Position numbers and translations under genes: made by a program
The notes under the pieces: generated by a model
What the model was told of the DNA's origin: nothing
Seen by the model: only the letters and a program-made list of their open reading frames with translations
Databases searched by the model: none
Origin: Chrysoporthe austroafricana
Lineage: Eukaryota; Ascomycota; Sordariomycetes; Diaporthales; Cryphonectriaceae
Reading direction: 5' to 3'
DNA length: 64,000 nucleotides
Assembly (NCBI GenBank): GCA_001051155.2
Contig: JYIP02000017.1
Span: forward strand, 208,231 to 272,230
Part shown: positions 34,268 to 44,993 of the stretch, piece after piece
Layout: each line of letters begins with the position of its first letter
Numbering within the stretch: the first letter of the stretch is position 1

Positions 34268-35319
34268 AGCGATGAGATAAAAGTTGGGAGGGAGATGGAT
34301 AGACTTATGTGGTTGTTGTCGAACGTCGGGAGGAGATCGCGCTGTGTCTCAACGGGCTCCACACGGCAGGAAACAATCCAGCCGTTACACGCGCACTTCC
34401 GTGCACAAGGATGGAGGGGAGAGGTTGTGAACTGAGGAGATCTGTGGCGCGAACTGAGCACGGCGCCCTTTGTTCCTCCCGGGCCAATCGAAACGCGTGC
34501 CGGCCCGTGGGGTGTGGGCGCGGCGGGCAGCGCAGGGGCAGAGCAAGCAGGGGAGGCGGCGCGTGCAGTCAAGCGCTCCTCTCATTGCAAAGCCCGACTG
34601 GCTTCCTTTGGAGCAAAGTTGGCTGTTGCCAAGGCGAGGTTCTAAAGCGGAGGCGAGTGGAAGTCAAGTGTCCCGGGCAATCTTCCCCCCAGGTCTCCAC
34701 AATCTACAGGAGGAGGCCACGAAGCCCCACCCGGAGCCTCCCACAGGCTACAAGCCATTGTGCATAGCCAACGCTTAGCAGAGAGGCGGCAGACGACAGT
34801 TCTTTGGCGCCCAATCCTAACTAACTACCTAGGCATCGCTAGACACCTAGAGCTTTCGCCCAGCCACGGCGAGCGAATAGTGGGGTGTACAGAGGGGCTG
34901 TGCGCCAGACCTCGCTGCAGACGGGCCTGCTTTCTTGGTCAAGCCGCAGCTGCAGCCCCCTCCCCCTCCCTGGCGAACCAAACAAGAAGCCCGAATCTGC
35001 CTCGCGTAATACTGCGTCCGCCCACCCACCCAAGACACACATGAGTGGCAATTGCAATGGTAGTCAGATTTTGTGGGTCTCTATCCCTGTCGCCCTCTTT
35101 ACCGCCAGCTCCTAGCTGGTTATGGGAAAATGGGACGAAATTATTTCCAGCTGGGCCAGACTCCCACTGGAATCCGGACCGATACACAGTATTGGTCAGC
35201 CCCGCTTGTCCTTGGTTTACCCCTCTTCTTACCCTTCGACATCTGGCGAGATACCCATCAACATTCGAGACAATATATAGCAACAGAGACCAGACTGCAC
35301 CGGACCGAGTGTTACCGCC
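34268..35319. promoter_or_regulatory. Divergent promoter of DUF7924 gene and patatin NLR
   Basis: 1052 bp between two start codons on opposite strands, so both genes are driven from here. It contains duplicated segment copy B (34574-34970). No gene is seen in it. A TATATAGCAA string lies near 35273, about 45 bp before the patatin NLR start. Confidence 0.6.
34574..34970 (+). repeat. Duplicated upstream segment, copy B
   Basis: Same orientation as copy A (31361-32420) but without its central 650 bp. It lies 5' of both the DUF7924 gene and the patatin NLR. Divergence is moderate, with many transitions. Confidence 0.85.
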
Positions 35320-38300
35320 ATGGAGCATCAGCCTCAAACATCGTCCTCGCCTCTCAGGATTCTGTCCCTTGGTAAGAGCTCCTGTATGCTGCAGCTTCTT
35401 TATAGCTGACGAATTTAGATGGCGGCGGTATACGGGGCATTTCTAGCCTCCTGATTCTCGAGCACCTGATGGAAGAGATCCGTAAGGCAGACGGCCTCGA
35501 GCACGTCCCGCTGCCATGCGAATATTTCCACTTCATTGGCGGAACAAGCACCGGAGGGTACTACGGCCCAGACTATGTCGAATTGTTCTCCCGCTAATCT
35601 ACTCGCCAGGATTATTGCTATCATGCTGGGGAGGCTACGTATGACGGTCGACGAGTGTATTAGAGAGTACCGAGAAGTCGCGCAGAAGGCGTTTACGCCC
35701 AAACGATTTTCATTCCTTCCAGCTCCACCAAAGGGTGCCTTTTCCAGTAAAGCCCTCGAGGATGCGGTGAGAAACACAAGCATGAAGTTTTGCACAGAAG
35801 CAGAGTGTGCTAGTCAGCGGCAGCGGGGCAGTTCCACGGTCAGAACCTGCCCCCATAGTGAGGCGGAATTTCGAGACAGCACATGTACCAAGACGTATGT
35901 ATGCTGCGCGCACATTTTGAACCCATCTGAAAGAAGACTGATCCATCATAGTGCTGTTCTCGCCATCACTAAGGACAATGTGGACACTCTGCCGACTCTT
36001 TTCACCACGTACGGCACGTCGGCAGACTTTCGCGGATGCCCTATCTGGCAGGTAGCCCGTGCAACATCGGCAGCCACATCGTTCTTTAAGCCCATCCAAG
36101 TCGGTCGGGATGGGGTCGAGTTTGTGGACGCTGGGTTTGGGTATAACAATCCATGTGAGATTCTCATCGGTGAAGCTCAGCGGCAGTTCCCATCCTATCC
36201 CCGGATCCAGGTCCTTAGCATTGGTACTGGACTCGGAGACATTGTATCCATCGGCAACACGCGAATGGACATCCTTAAGGCGCTGAAGAAGATGGCTACC
36301 AGTTCGAAGGCTGTAGCAGCCAGGATGGATGAGCAATATGGCGACAGTGGAGATTACTTCAGATTCAATGTCGACAGGGGGCTTGACGACGTCACTTTAT
36401 CCGACTGGCAGGAAGCAAGCAAAATCTCAGCGCATACAAAGAACTACATTCGAGAAAACCGGAGAGGAATCAAGAACTTTGTTCGCTGTGCAACCGGACA
36501 ATTTGAAGCAAATGAGACGCCAGCGGGAACAGAAACAGTGGCGGTCGAACAACCGAGAAGTTAGTTTAATAATCCTATCTTTAATCGGACGTTGTCTAAT
36601 TCCGCTGCAGACAAAGTGTTTCATCTAGTACCACTTCCGCAGAACAAGCGCTTTATTGAACGTCGCGAATCAAAAGACCTGAAGCAAATGCTCTCCAAGC
36701 AACAGGGGCAAACAGTTGCATTAGCAGGACTAGGCGGCTCTGGGAAGACGCAAATAGCTCTCGATATCGCCTACTGGACCAAAACTAACTTACCAAAGTA
36801 CTCAGTATTCTGGGTGCCAGCTTACAGCTTTGCAAGCTTCGAGCAAGCGTACACAGACATCGCCAAGGAGATAGGCATCAGTCCGACTGCACAGAACGAA
36901 GATATGAAGACCTTCATCCGACAGTTCCTAAGCTCCGGCAAGATAGGACCTTGGCTCCTGATCGTGGACAACGCCGACGATATGGATATTATATTCGGCA
37001 CTTCAGAAGATCAAAAAGGCTTGAAGGGTTATTTACCACAGAACGAGCATGGTATGATATTGTATACCACTCGTTTCACGGATGTGGCGTTCTCAGTTAC
37101 GGATAATCCTCCGATAAAGCTCTATGAGATGGATGAGAAGGATGCTTTGCGCCTTCTAGAGCGTTCTCTTCACCGGAAAGAACTGCTTTGGGACAAGAGT
37201 TTGGTGACAACTCTCCTGCGATCATTAACCCATCTTCCCTTGGCGATCACGCAGGCCGCCGCGTATTTGAATAGGAACGGGCACGTGTCTCTTGAGAAGT
37301 ACCTCCGATTGCTGCAGGAAACAGAACAGACCCTGGTCAACTTGATGAGATGGGAGTTCCCCGATAAAAACCGATACGATGACTTGCCAAATGCGATTGC
37401 AACCACCTGGATGGTGTCTTTCGACCAGATCCAGCGGACCGACAGCTTCGCTTCCAATTTATTATCCTTCATTTCGCACATCGAGCCGAAATCTATACCG
37501 CAGTCGATACTACCTTGTCCCGGGCCCGAGGTAGATATCGAAAACTCAATTGGCACGCTATGTTCCTACGCGTTTCTGGTGAAACAGGACAAAGACGAAA
37601 CCTTTGATATGCATAGACTGGTACACATCGCAACGCGGCTCTGGGTCAAGGACAACTCAGTAGAGGGCCAGACAATGAAGGGTGCAATTCAGCAACTGGA
37701 CAAAGTATTTCCATCCGACGATTATAGGAATCGTGCTGTCTGGAGGCAGTATATACCCCATGCCCTAAAGGCTCTACAGGAAAGCACAGGAGTCGAAAAT
37801 GACATAAGGTCGAATTTGTACCTGAGAGTTGGGCGATGCCTGATAAGAGATGGACGGGTGAAAGAAGCTGTTAGGTCTTTGGACGAAGGGTTTAAGCTGA
37901 TGAAAAGCTCTCCGATTGAAGATATGCTAAGACTTGCTTTGCAATACGAGCTCGCACAGGCATTCCAAGCAGATGGGCAAGTGAAAAAGGCTATTGAGCT
38001 ACTTGAGCAGGTAGTCGAGATTCAAAAGAAAATACTCGACAAAGAGCACCCTGACCGCCTTGCTTCGCAACATACCCTTGCAATGGCATATCGAGCAATC
38101 GGGCGAACAAAAGAAGCTATTGGGCTGCTCGAGCAAGTAGTCAAGATTCAAAAGAAAACACTCGACAAAAAGCACCCTAACCGCCTTGCTTCACAACATA
38201 ACCTTGCAGTAGCATATCAAGCAAACGGGCGAACAAAAGAAGCTATTGGGCTGCTCGAGCAAGTAATCGAGATTCAAAAGAAAATATTCGATAAAGAGCA

Positions 38301-39490
38301 CCCTGACCGCCTTGCTTTACAATNACGGGCGAACAAAAGAAGCTATTGGGCTGCTCGAGCAAGTAATCGAGATTCAAAAGAAAATATTCGATTTTCTCGT
38401 GGGACTGGCGGAACGAAATGTTATATTGGAACGTCATTGTATAGTTCGTTTGCCCGCTTGTTTTCTTCGATAACCCGACGAGCTCGTTCATGTTGAGATT
38501 CAAAAGAAAACACTTGATAAAGAGCACCCTGACTGCCTTGCTTCGCAATATGAGCTTGCAAGGGCATATCAAGCAGACGGGCGAACAAAAGAAGCTATTG
38601 GGCTGCTCGAGCAAGTAATCGAGATTCAAAAGAAAATATTCGATTTTCTCGTGGGACTGGCGGAACGAAATGTTAATAACCTTGCAGTAACATATCAAGC
38701 AAACGGGCGAACAAAAGAAGCTATTGGGCTGCTCGAGCAAGTAATCGAGATTCAAAAGAAAATATTCGACAAAAAGCACCCTGACTGCCTTCGAAGCGTT
38801 ATACTCGAACGTTTCCGTATAGTTCGTCTGCCCGCTTGTTTTCTTCGATAACCCGACGAGCTCGTTCATCAGCTCTAAGTTTTCTAAACATTCGACAAAG
38901 AGCACCCTGACTGCCTTGCTTCGCAATATAACCTTGCAGTGATATATCGAGCAGACGGGCGAACAAAAGAAGCTATTGAGCTGCTCGAACAAGTAATCAA
39001 GATTCAAAAGAAAACACTCGATAAAGAGCACCCTGACCGCCTTGCTTTACAACATAACCTTGCAATAGCATATCAAACAAACGGGCGAACAAAAGAAGCT
39101 ATTGGGCTGCTCGAACAAGTAGTTGAGATTCAAAAGAAAATACTCGATAAAGAGCACCCTGACCGCCTTGCTTCGCAATATAACCTTGCAGTAACATATC
39201 AAGCAAACGGGCGAACAAAAGAAGCTATTGGGCTGCTCGAGCAAGTAATCGAAATTCAAAAGAAAATACTTGACAAAGAGCACCCTGACCGCCTTCGAAG
39301 CGTTATACTCGAACGTTTCCGTATAGTTCGTCTGCCCGCTTGTTTTCTTCGATAACCCGACGAGCTCGTTCATCAGCTCTAAGTTTTCTAAACACTCGAT
39401 GAAGAGCACCCTGACCGCCTTGCTTCACAACATGAGCTTGCAAGGGCATACCAGGCAGACGGGCGAGTAATGTCGAGTTATGTTCTATAA
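35320..39490 (+). CDS. NLR: patatin phospholipase - NB-ARC - TPR (array disturbed)
   Basis: Exons 35320-35371, 35419-35557, 35610-35894, 35952-36559 and 36611 onward; all phases agree. Domain 1 is a patatin-like phospholipase: LSLDGGGIRGIS, nucleophile in GGTSTGG (Ser61), SFFKPI and the dyad aspartate in FVDAGFGYNNP (Asp218). Domain 2 is NB-ARC: FHLVPLPQNKRFIER, P-loop GLGGSGKTQ (Lys407), GPWLLIVDNADD, GMILYTTRF, LTHLPLAITQAAAYL and FDMHRLVH. Domain 3 is a TPR array of 42-residue units. The frame is clean to 38323. Then come an N at 38324 with 26 bases missing and four blocks that are unreversed complements of the repeat unit, which create apparent stops. Taking these as errors, the frame closes at TAA 39488-39490. 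Related fungal proteins trigger membrane-lipid hydrolysis and cell death. The upstream part is secure; the printed 3' part cannot be translated as it stands. Confidence 0.85.
38324..38324. other. Single ambiguous base N inside the repeat array
   Basis: The distance between flanking repeat landmarks is 100 rather than 126, so 26 bases are missing beside this N. The missing bases restore the reading frame if supplied from a neighbouring unit. It marks a weak point in the assembly. Confidence 0.9.
38393..38491. other. Unreversed-complement block 1 (99 nt)
   Basis: Reads TTTCTCGTGGGACTGGCGG and so on, where the repeat unit in the same direction reads AAAGAGCACCCTGACCGCC. Base-by-base complementation without reversal restores the TPR frame across the block. 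Confidence 0.9.
38645..38675. other. Unreversed-complement block 2 (31 nt)
   Basis: Starts like block 1 (TTTCTCGTGGGACTGGCGG) but returns to the normal strand sense after 31 nt, at ATAACCTTGCAG. Edges are uncertain by one or two bases. Confidence 0.85.
38792..38885. other. Unreversed-complement block 3 (94 nt)
   Basis: Reads CGAAGCGTTATACTCGAACG where the unit reads GCTTCGCAATATGAGCTTGC. It contains the apparent TAA stop that ends the local frame. Confidence 0.9.
39296..39389. other. Unreversed-complement block 4 (94 nt)
   Basis: Same sequence as block 3, exactly 504 bp (four units) downstream. It can be compared base by base with the normal unit starting at 39170, which is 126 bp upstream. 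Confidence 0.9.
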
Positions 39491-40893
39491 TGGATGAACA
39501 GGTCCGGGTCAACCGGCAGCCTCGGCATGTGGTTGCGAGCTCACTGAGGCGCACACGTCTTGCCCGGGGCCGCGCAGCCGTCTCCTGCAGCCCGGGCGGT
39601 GAGCCTGTCGCGCCGTACCAGGATTGAAGCAAGCGCAAGCCGCACCGCAAACGCTCAGTAGATCTCACGTCTTGTCCGGCACGGCCCAGCCGGGACCCGC
39701 GCCGGGGCCAGAAAGGGACAGGCCAGAGACAGCGGGGACAAAAAGGCCGGAGGCGGGGGAAGACAAGAGCGACAGAGACGACCGTCCTCGCCGCGGCGCG
39801 GTCCGGCCGCCCGGCACGCCCGACGTCCAGCACCCGCGGTGCTGCATCCCGCGACTCCCCGCAACGTCCCGTGATGTCGCGGCCGAAATGGGCCGCCCGA
39901 CCGCCCGACAGCAGGTCGGTCCCCCCCCGGACGTCGGGCACAGAGAGGGCGCCGGCGGGGACCGGCACCGTGGGCACGCGCGGCCTCTGGAGGGTGCGCC
40001 GTGTGAGCCCCTGTCGATGCCAGCAGCCGGGGCCGCCCACCAGAAGCTGGACGGGTCGTCCGGCAGAGGCTGGCTAGCAGTTGCTCAAGCCGTCCGGGGG
40101 AAACTGGCCGGTAATTACTTGTGGGTTCGTCGCCGCCGCCCGCTGCTGTCGTCTGGGAGGCCCGCCGCGGCGGGGACAGACGGATGCAGGAATGCACCCC
40201 CGAACCCACTGTGGCACACGCACAAGTCCGGACACTTTCGACAGGCCGCCGTGTTGTCCCGCGGAGGTTGCGAGAGGAGGAGGTGGGGGGGGTGGGACAG
40301 GTATGAGTCCTGCCCGTCCGAGTCCAGGGGAGATGTACGGCACCGCGAAACGTGGCGTGGTGTCAGTGCCAGGCAGATTTACCCGTTCGAATGTGCGACT
40401 TGTAAATATATAGATGTATATGCTAGGTATGTATAAATATATTTCATCGCGTGCGTAGCGGGTTGGCAGTCATGCCTGCTTGTCCCGTCCCCTGCATCTT
40501 CCGGGGAGTATGCGCGCCGAAGTGTACGAAATGGTCGCTGTGGGTCTGACGTGCAGATGGCACCGCACATCTCTTTGGTTAATTACAATTGGCCAGCTGC
40601 AGCCGTCATCAGCTGAAGGCAGGCAGCGTCGTCGAGCGGGGAGGAGACTGCCGAGTTACATATAGCCCGGCCAGCCTGATCTTTGTCTGCGCTTCCCTCT
40701 TCTCGACCGATGCTCTCTCCCCAGCACTTTCTGGCTTGCGACGTCTGCCAGACTGCTCGGCAGGGTCTCGCCTCCGTTGTTGCATCTGCAATAGATCGTA
40801 CGCCACGGCCACGCTCGCGGCCGAGCTCTCGCCCGAGCTCTCGCCCGACCTACCGGAGTACCGGCTCGGGGTCTCGTTCCCGTTGTCGTCGCA
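39491..40893. other. GC-rich intergenic island
   Basis: From about 39500 to 40380 the sequence is strikingly GC-rich compared with the TPR array before it. Open frames run on both strands (for example 39624-40436 plus, 39655-40209 minus), but their peptides are Pro/Arg/Gly/Ala-rich and unrecognised, as expected from composition. I call no gene. Confidence 0.5.
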
Positions 40894-42007
40894 ATGGACG
40901 AAGGCCCTTCGACAGCGGGCCGCGCCATCCGCCCTCCACCCGCAGACACGCCTGGAGTCTCTACGTACATATACCAGCCGCTTCCGAGTAACAGCCACAT
41001 CCGCCGGCTGATCCTGCAGGCGGGTGCTGGCGATGATGCTCTCGACGGACATCTGGAGACCATCGAGTTGAGGCATGCCGACGTATTGTATCCGTTTGAG
41101 GCGATCTCGTACGTGTGGGGAGAAGACATCAAGGATGAAATCATCACGATCGATGGGAGGGTGCTCGCGATCACGAGGAACCTGAAGGAGGCTCTCTGGC
41201 AAGCGAGACGGGACGACAGGCCGCGGGCGCTGTGGGCCGACTCGGTGTGTATCAACCAGGACGACGAGGCGGAGAAGGGGCAGCAGGTGGCGCTGATGGG
41301 CGACATCTACCGGACGTCGCGCTGCACCCTGATATGCCTCGGCCCCGAGCCCGGATGCCAACAGCATGCCCGCGATGTCGCCGCGTTGATAGCCGACGTG
41401 GAGGAAAGAATGGATCGGGTTTTTCACAGCCCGGACTTCTCGTGGGACTGGAACAGCTTTCCGTTTCCGCAAGCCGACGACCCGCTGGTGACCGATCCGA
41501 GGTGGAGACCTTGGTCGGAAATGATAGATCGGCCCTGGTTTTACCGCGGGTGGGTTGTGCAGGAGGCAGCACTCGGGCCGGACGGTCTCGTGCTCTGGGC
41601 GGGCGTCGAGATCCCGTGGCGCAGCGTCTTGCGAGTGTACTGGTGGCTAGTTGAGCGGGGGTCGCCTCTGATGCCGACGTTGGGAAAGTGGAGATTATCA
41701 GAAACTCATCCGCGGACGTACAAACTCGACCAGCGGAAAGAAGCTCGGACGTTCCTTCTCGGTTATGAGCAAGAGCGATTGGAGGCGATGCCGACTCTCC
41801 AATTGCTGGGATACGCCCGGACTCTGGAAGTGACGGACCCGAAAGACCGGATTTATGCGTTTATGGCCATGCGGACTTCGGACGAGGCGATGCCTGCGCT
41901 GCGGCCGGACTACAGTGACGAGGTATCGCACCTGGACGTGTACCGGGAATTTGCCATAGAGTACTTCAAAAAGACGTCGAACCTGGATCTCCTGAGCTTC
42001 GTGGAAC

Positions 42008-42045
<38 letters not shown>

Positions 42046-42807
42046 GAGCTGGGCGCCGCCTCCTCCTTCCCGTCGTGGATCCCGCGCTGGGACCGCGGCG
42101 CTGCCGTTGATCCCTTCTCCCACCGGGTAGACCAGAAAATCGAAAACGGCGACAGTGCAGCCTCCGTGCAGCCCGGTTCCGTCCTCCGGGTCAGCGCCGT
42201 TGCCATTGGCCTGGTCAAATTTGTCTCTACAGAAGCCCAGGACCACCGGCGGGCTTCGGTTTCGGCAGCAGTCGAGGAGGTGGTCCGGCTGTGGAGGGAC
42301 GTCGCGCCGCAGTCCGCAACGCACCCCGGCCCGCACCACCGCCGCCTAAGCTACGCCTTCCTCGTATGCCTCTGTCGGGGGAGGTTTGACGGCCAAGAAG
42401 ACGAGTTCAACGAATCTCAAAAGGCGTTCGCACAGCTTCTGCAGTCCGACCAGCCACCACGCCCTGCGGATACCTATACGCGGGACCGCCGTGCGGTACG
42501 AATCTCGGGATTCGCGATAAATCGGTCGCACCGTCGGCGAGTAATTATCTTTAGTCGCGGCTGCTACGGGCTCGCACCACGTCTCACCCGCAAGGGCGAC
42601 GTGTGCGCCATCATCTACGGGACCCGCACGCCGTTCATCCTCCGGGAGGTCGCCGGCAAGAGAGGCCACTATAGACTCGTCGGGGCGGCGTACCTTCAAA
42701 GTGAGAAAGCCACCTGGGACGGCCGTCCATACAGGCTGGGTCGGGGCAGAGGGAGGAATAACTGGGAAGAGGGGAACTCGCCTGCCGAGCACATCTTCCT
42801 CCACTGA
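40894..42807 (+). CDS. HET-domain (heterokaryon incompatibility) protein
   Basis: Single exon, 637 residues. All three HET blocks are present: FEAISYVWGED (68-78), LWADSVCINQDD (113-124) with EKGQQVALMGDIYRTS, and WFYRGWVVQEAALGP (about 215-229). They are followed by YARTLEVTDPKDRIYAFMAM and a C-terminal region with YGLAPRLTRKGDVCAII and GHYRLVGAAYL that is typical of long HET proteins. A run of Asp residues encoded by GAC repeats interrupts the middle (42008-42047). HET domains are TIR-like folds that cause cell death after non-self recognition. The gene closes the NLR island on its right side and is intact, unlike the copy at 3.9-5.4 kb. Confidence 0.93.
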
Positions 42808-43735
42808 ACAGGGCGGGGCGCACCCCACGCCAGCATCGCCCCCAGGAGCGATGATTACAACTCGAGGTGTCCGCATCGTCCTCGCTGTCCGTCTGCCTGC
42901 ATGGTGCCCGGCAGCCCTCTCTCTCCCTGTGGAGATGTGGCCTACTTGGCCCGTGGCTCAGCACCACGTAGCACCTCGCCATTGTGATGACTGGTCGGCC
43001 TGCAAGACGGCAGATCACAATCACCAAGGCCGATGGAGAGCGACCGTGGAAAAGGCATTGCAAAGGGGGGCCATCAAGGTGGTAGTCGGTGGTGCTAGAT
43101 GTGTGGTAATCCATACTGTACTTGGGCAGAAATGCCCCAGACCATCACCCAAAGGCGGGATCATGCTTTGTCGCCGGTGAAAAGGGAGAGCCATTCTACT
43201 ACACTGTGTGACTACTATGAACGGATGGATGCCTTGCGCACAGGTCCTAGAGTTCGTGGTCCATGCGACCAGTGCGGGCCGTGTCTTTTGCAGCGTCAAT
43301 CAACAACCCGTACCAAACGACCGAACACTGCTGTATGCAGTGGCGTGGGAAGGCTGGAGACATCAAGGCTACACTTGGCGACTAGAGAGGTACAGGAAGA
43401 CCACTAAGGAGGAGGAAAAAAAAGGCCTCACTGAAGCTGGGCAGCATCGTGGCTTTGAGGCCCCCGTGTTGTGATACGAGACGCGGGTTGTAGAGCACGC
43501 CTTCGATCAGCAGATATAAATCTTTCCTGGAATCAACGTCGTCAACCCCGCTAACCAGCAGCTACAGGCCTTCTCTCTCGAGAATCCTGGAGCTCCTCTC
43601 ATCTCTTGCTGTACTGGTCCAACGTCCCTACGGCTCCATACCCCAGGTCTCCTTGATCAGATGCGCCGCCTTCTCCGCAACAGCGGCTGGGACAGCATCA
43701 CGCCCAACGTCACGAACGTGCCCGGGGACGGCGCC

Positions 43736-43768
<33 letters not shown>

Positions 43769-43929
43769 CTGGCGTCCGCAGTTAGTCAATATTGGAGCGG
43801 AAGGAGGGATGAGAGTAAAGACAGAGAGCCCTGGACCGTGTGCTCTGTAATCGTTAAGTAGCTTTGTCTACACAGCGGTAGCAGGAACAGAAGAAAAAAA
43901 AAGGAGGGGGAGGGCTTGTACTCAATGTC
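42808..43929. other. Intergenic, one doubtful small frame
   Basis: No secure gene. A plus-strand 66-codon frame (43661-43861, MRRLLRNSGWDSITPN then a long alanine run) follows a TATAAAT at 43515-43521 and could be a small protein, but it matches nothing I know and its alanine run comes from a GGC/GCG repeat. Confidence 0.4.
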
Positions 43930-44993
43930 ACATACCACACCAGGAAGGCCCTCGACGACGTCGATACCATTGTTCTGGAGCAATTCCTTGTTACCAATGC
44001 CGGATAACTCCAAGAGCTTCGGTGACTGAAACACGCCGGCAGCAAGAATGACCTCCTTGCTGGCTATAGCATTTTTGGTCTCGCCCTCATGCGTATACTG
44101 GACGCCAACAGCTTTAGCAGCGTGAACACCGCCGGCCTTGTTGAAAAGGATCTTCTCAGCATATGCTCCGGTGAGAACATGAAGATTGTCCCGTCCCTGA
44201 ATAGGGCGATAGTAGACCGAGGCGGAAGTGTGGAAAAGTGGAGCAACCCTAACCCTGGCATTTCTGTGCTCTATATATTTATGGCTGAGCACTACACTGC
44301 CATTTTCACTCTCTTTTGTAGAAGACAGATTTCTATCTCAACACCGGAGCAGCCTCGGAAAGAAAGGGGTCTCTGGGCATCTCTTGCCCACTGGCCCGGA
44401 ATGCGTCCGCCCACGCCCGGCGGATGGGGTGGTCCCTGTCACCGGAAAACGAGGTCTGGATCGGCCCGCGGGCAGCATAATTGCTGGCGGACCAGCCGTC
44501 GATTGCAAGGGCCTTCTTCGTAGCAGCATCTGCTGCAGGGCTGGTGTACGATTTGTCCACGTACGCCTTCAGGCCGTCCCAGTTCCAGCCTCGGTTCCCC
44601 AGCAGCTCCCACGCATCGATGAATTTTTTAGTGGGCGGGAGGAATGCCTGAGCGTTGATGGCGCTCGAGCCTCCTAGAGCTTTCCCCTGGTTGAGGACAC
44701 AAACGCGTCCGTTCAGACCTGGCTGTTGCAGTGGTAAGCATCATTGCCTTCGTGCTTGCAGAGGACAGGGCTGTTGGTATGCGTACCTGAGGCTCAGTCC
44801 GAAAACCCCAATCAGCTTCGGACCCAAGTAGCGTCGTGAAGAGGAGCGGAATCTTTGCCCGTGGATCCTGTTGGATGTCGGAGCCTGCTTCCAGAACCAG
44901 GACAGTCTTGCTGGAGTCTTCGGAGAGACGGGCGGCGACAACAAGGCCAGCAGTGCCTCCCCCGACAATTATGAAATCGTATGTCGATGCCAT
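43930..44993 (-). pseudogene. GMC oxidoreductase, truncated and frameshifted
   Basis: Exon 1 (44993-44787) encodes MASTYDFIIVGGGTAGLVVA, the FAD-binding GxGxxG segment. A 64-bp intron leads to exon 2 (from 44722) with the GMC signature NQGKALGGSSAINAQ, which stops at 44333-44335. A second, frame-shifted stretch (about 44240-43930) carries GRDNLHVLTGAYAEKI and KEVILAAGVFQSPKLLELSG, the second GMC signature. The expected continuation after GLPGV (ENLQDH and the C-terminal half with the catalytic His) is absent down to 43600. Complete family members have about 600 residues and oxidise alcohols with FAD. This copy cannot be functional unless large introns or errors are hidden. Confidence 0.75.

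Larger units (their letters stand above)
37930..39480 (+). repeat. 126-bp TPR repeat array
   Basis: The landmark GGGCGAACA recurs at 38101, 38227, 38327, 38579, 38705, 38957, 39083 and 39209, and GGGCGAGTA at 39461. Spacings are 126 or 252 except for 100 at the N. The 252-bp gaps are exactly where an unreversed-complement block hides the landmark. Core peptide: NGRTKEAIGLLEQVVEIQKK. Confidence 0.92.

Noticed and set aside
38792..39389. Repeated C-terminal 'tail cassette' ending in CFLR and a stop
   Set aside because: The identical tails at the ends of two frames come from complement blocks 3 and 4, not from a real alternative C-terminus.
38243..39409. Minus-strand frames with a coiled-coil-like peptide (ERARRVIEENKRADELYG)
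   Set aside because: At first this looked like an inserted fragment of another gene. It is produced by reading the unreversed-complement blocks backwards and has no independent support.
39624..40436. 270-codon plus-strand frame in the GC-rich island
   Set aside because: Low-complexity Pro/Arg/Gly composition, a competing frame of similar length on the other strand and no recognisable motif.
44240..44260. CCCTAACCCT string resembling telomeric repeats
   Set aside because: Fewer than two full units inside an oxidoreductase relic; chance occurrence is enough.
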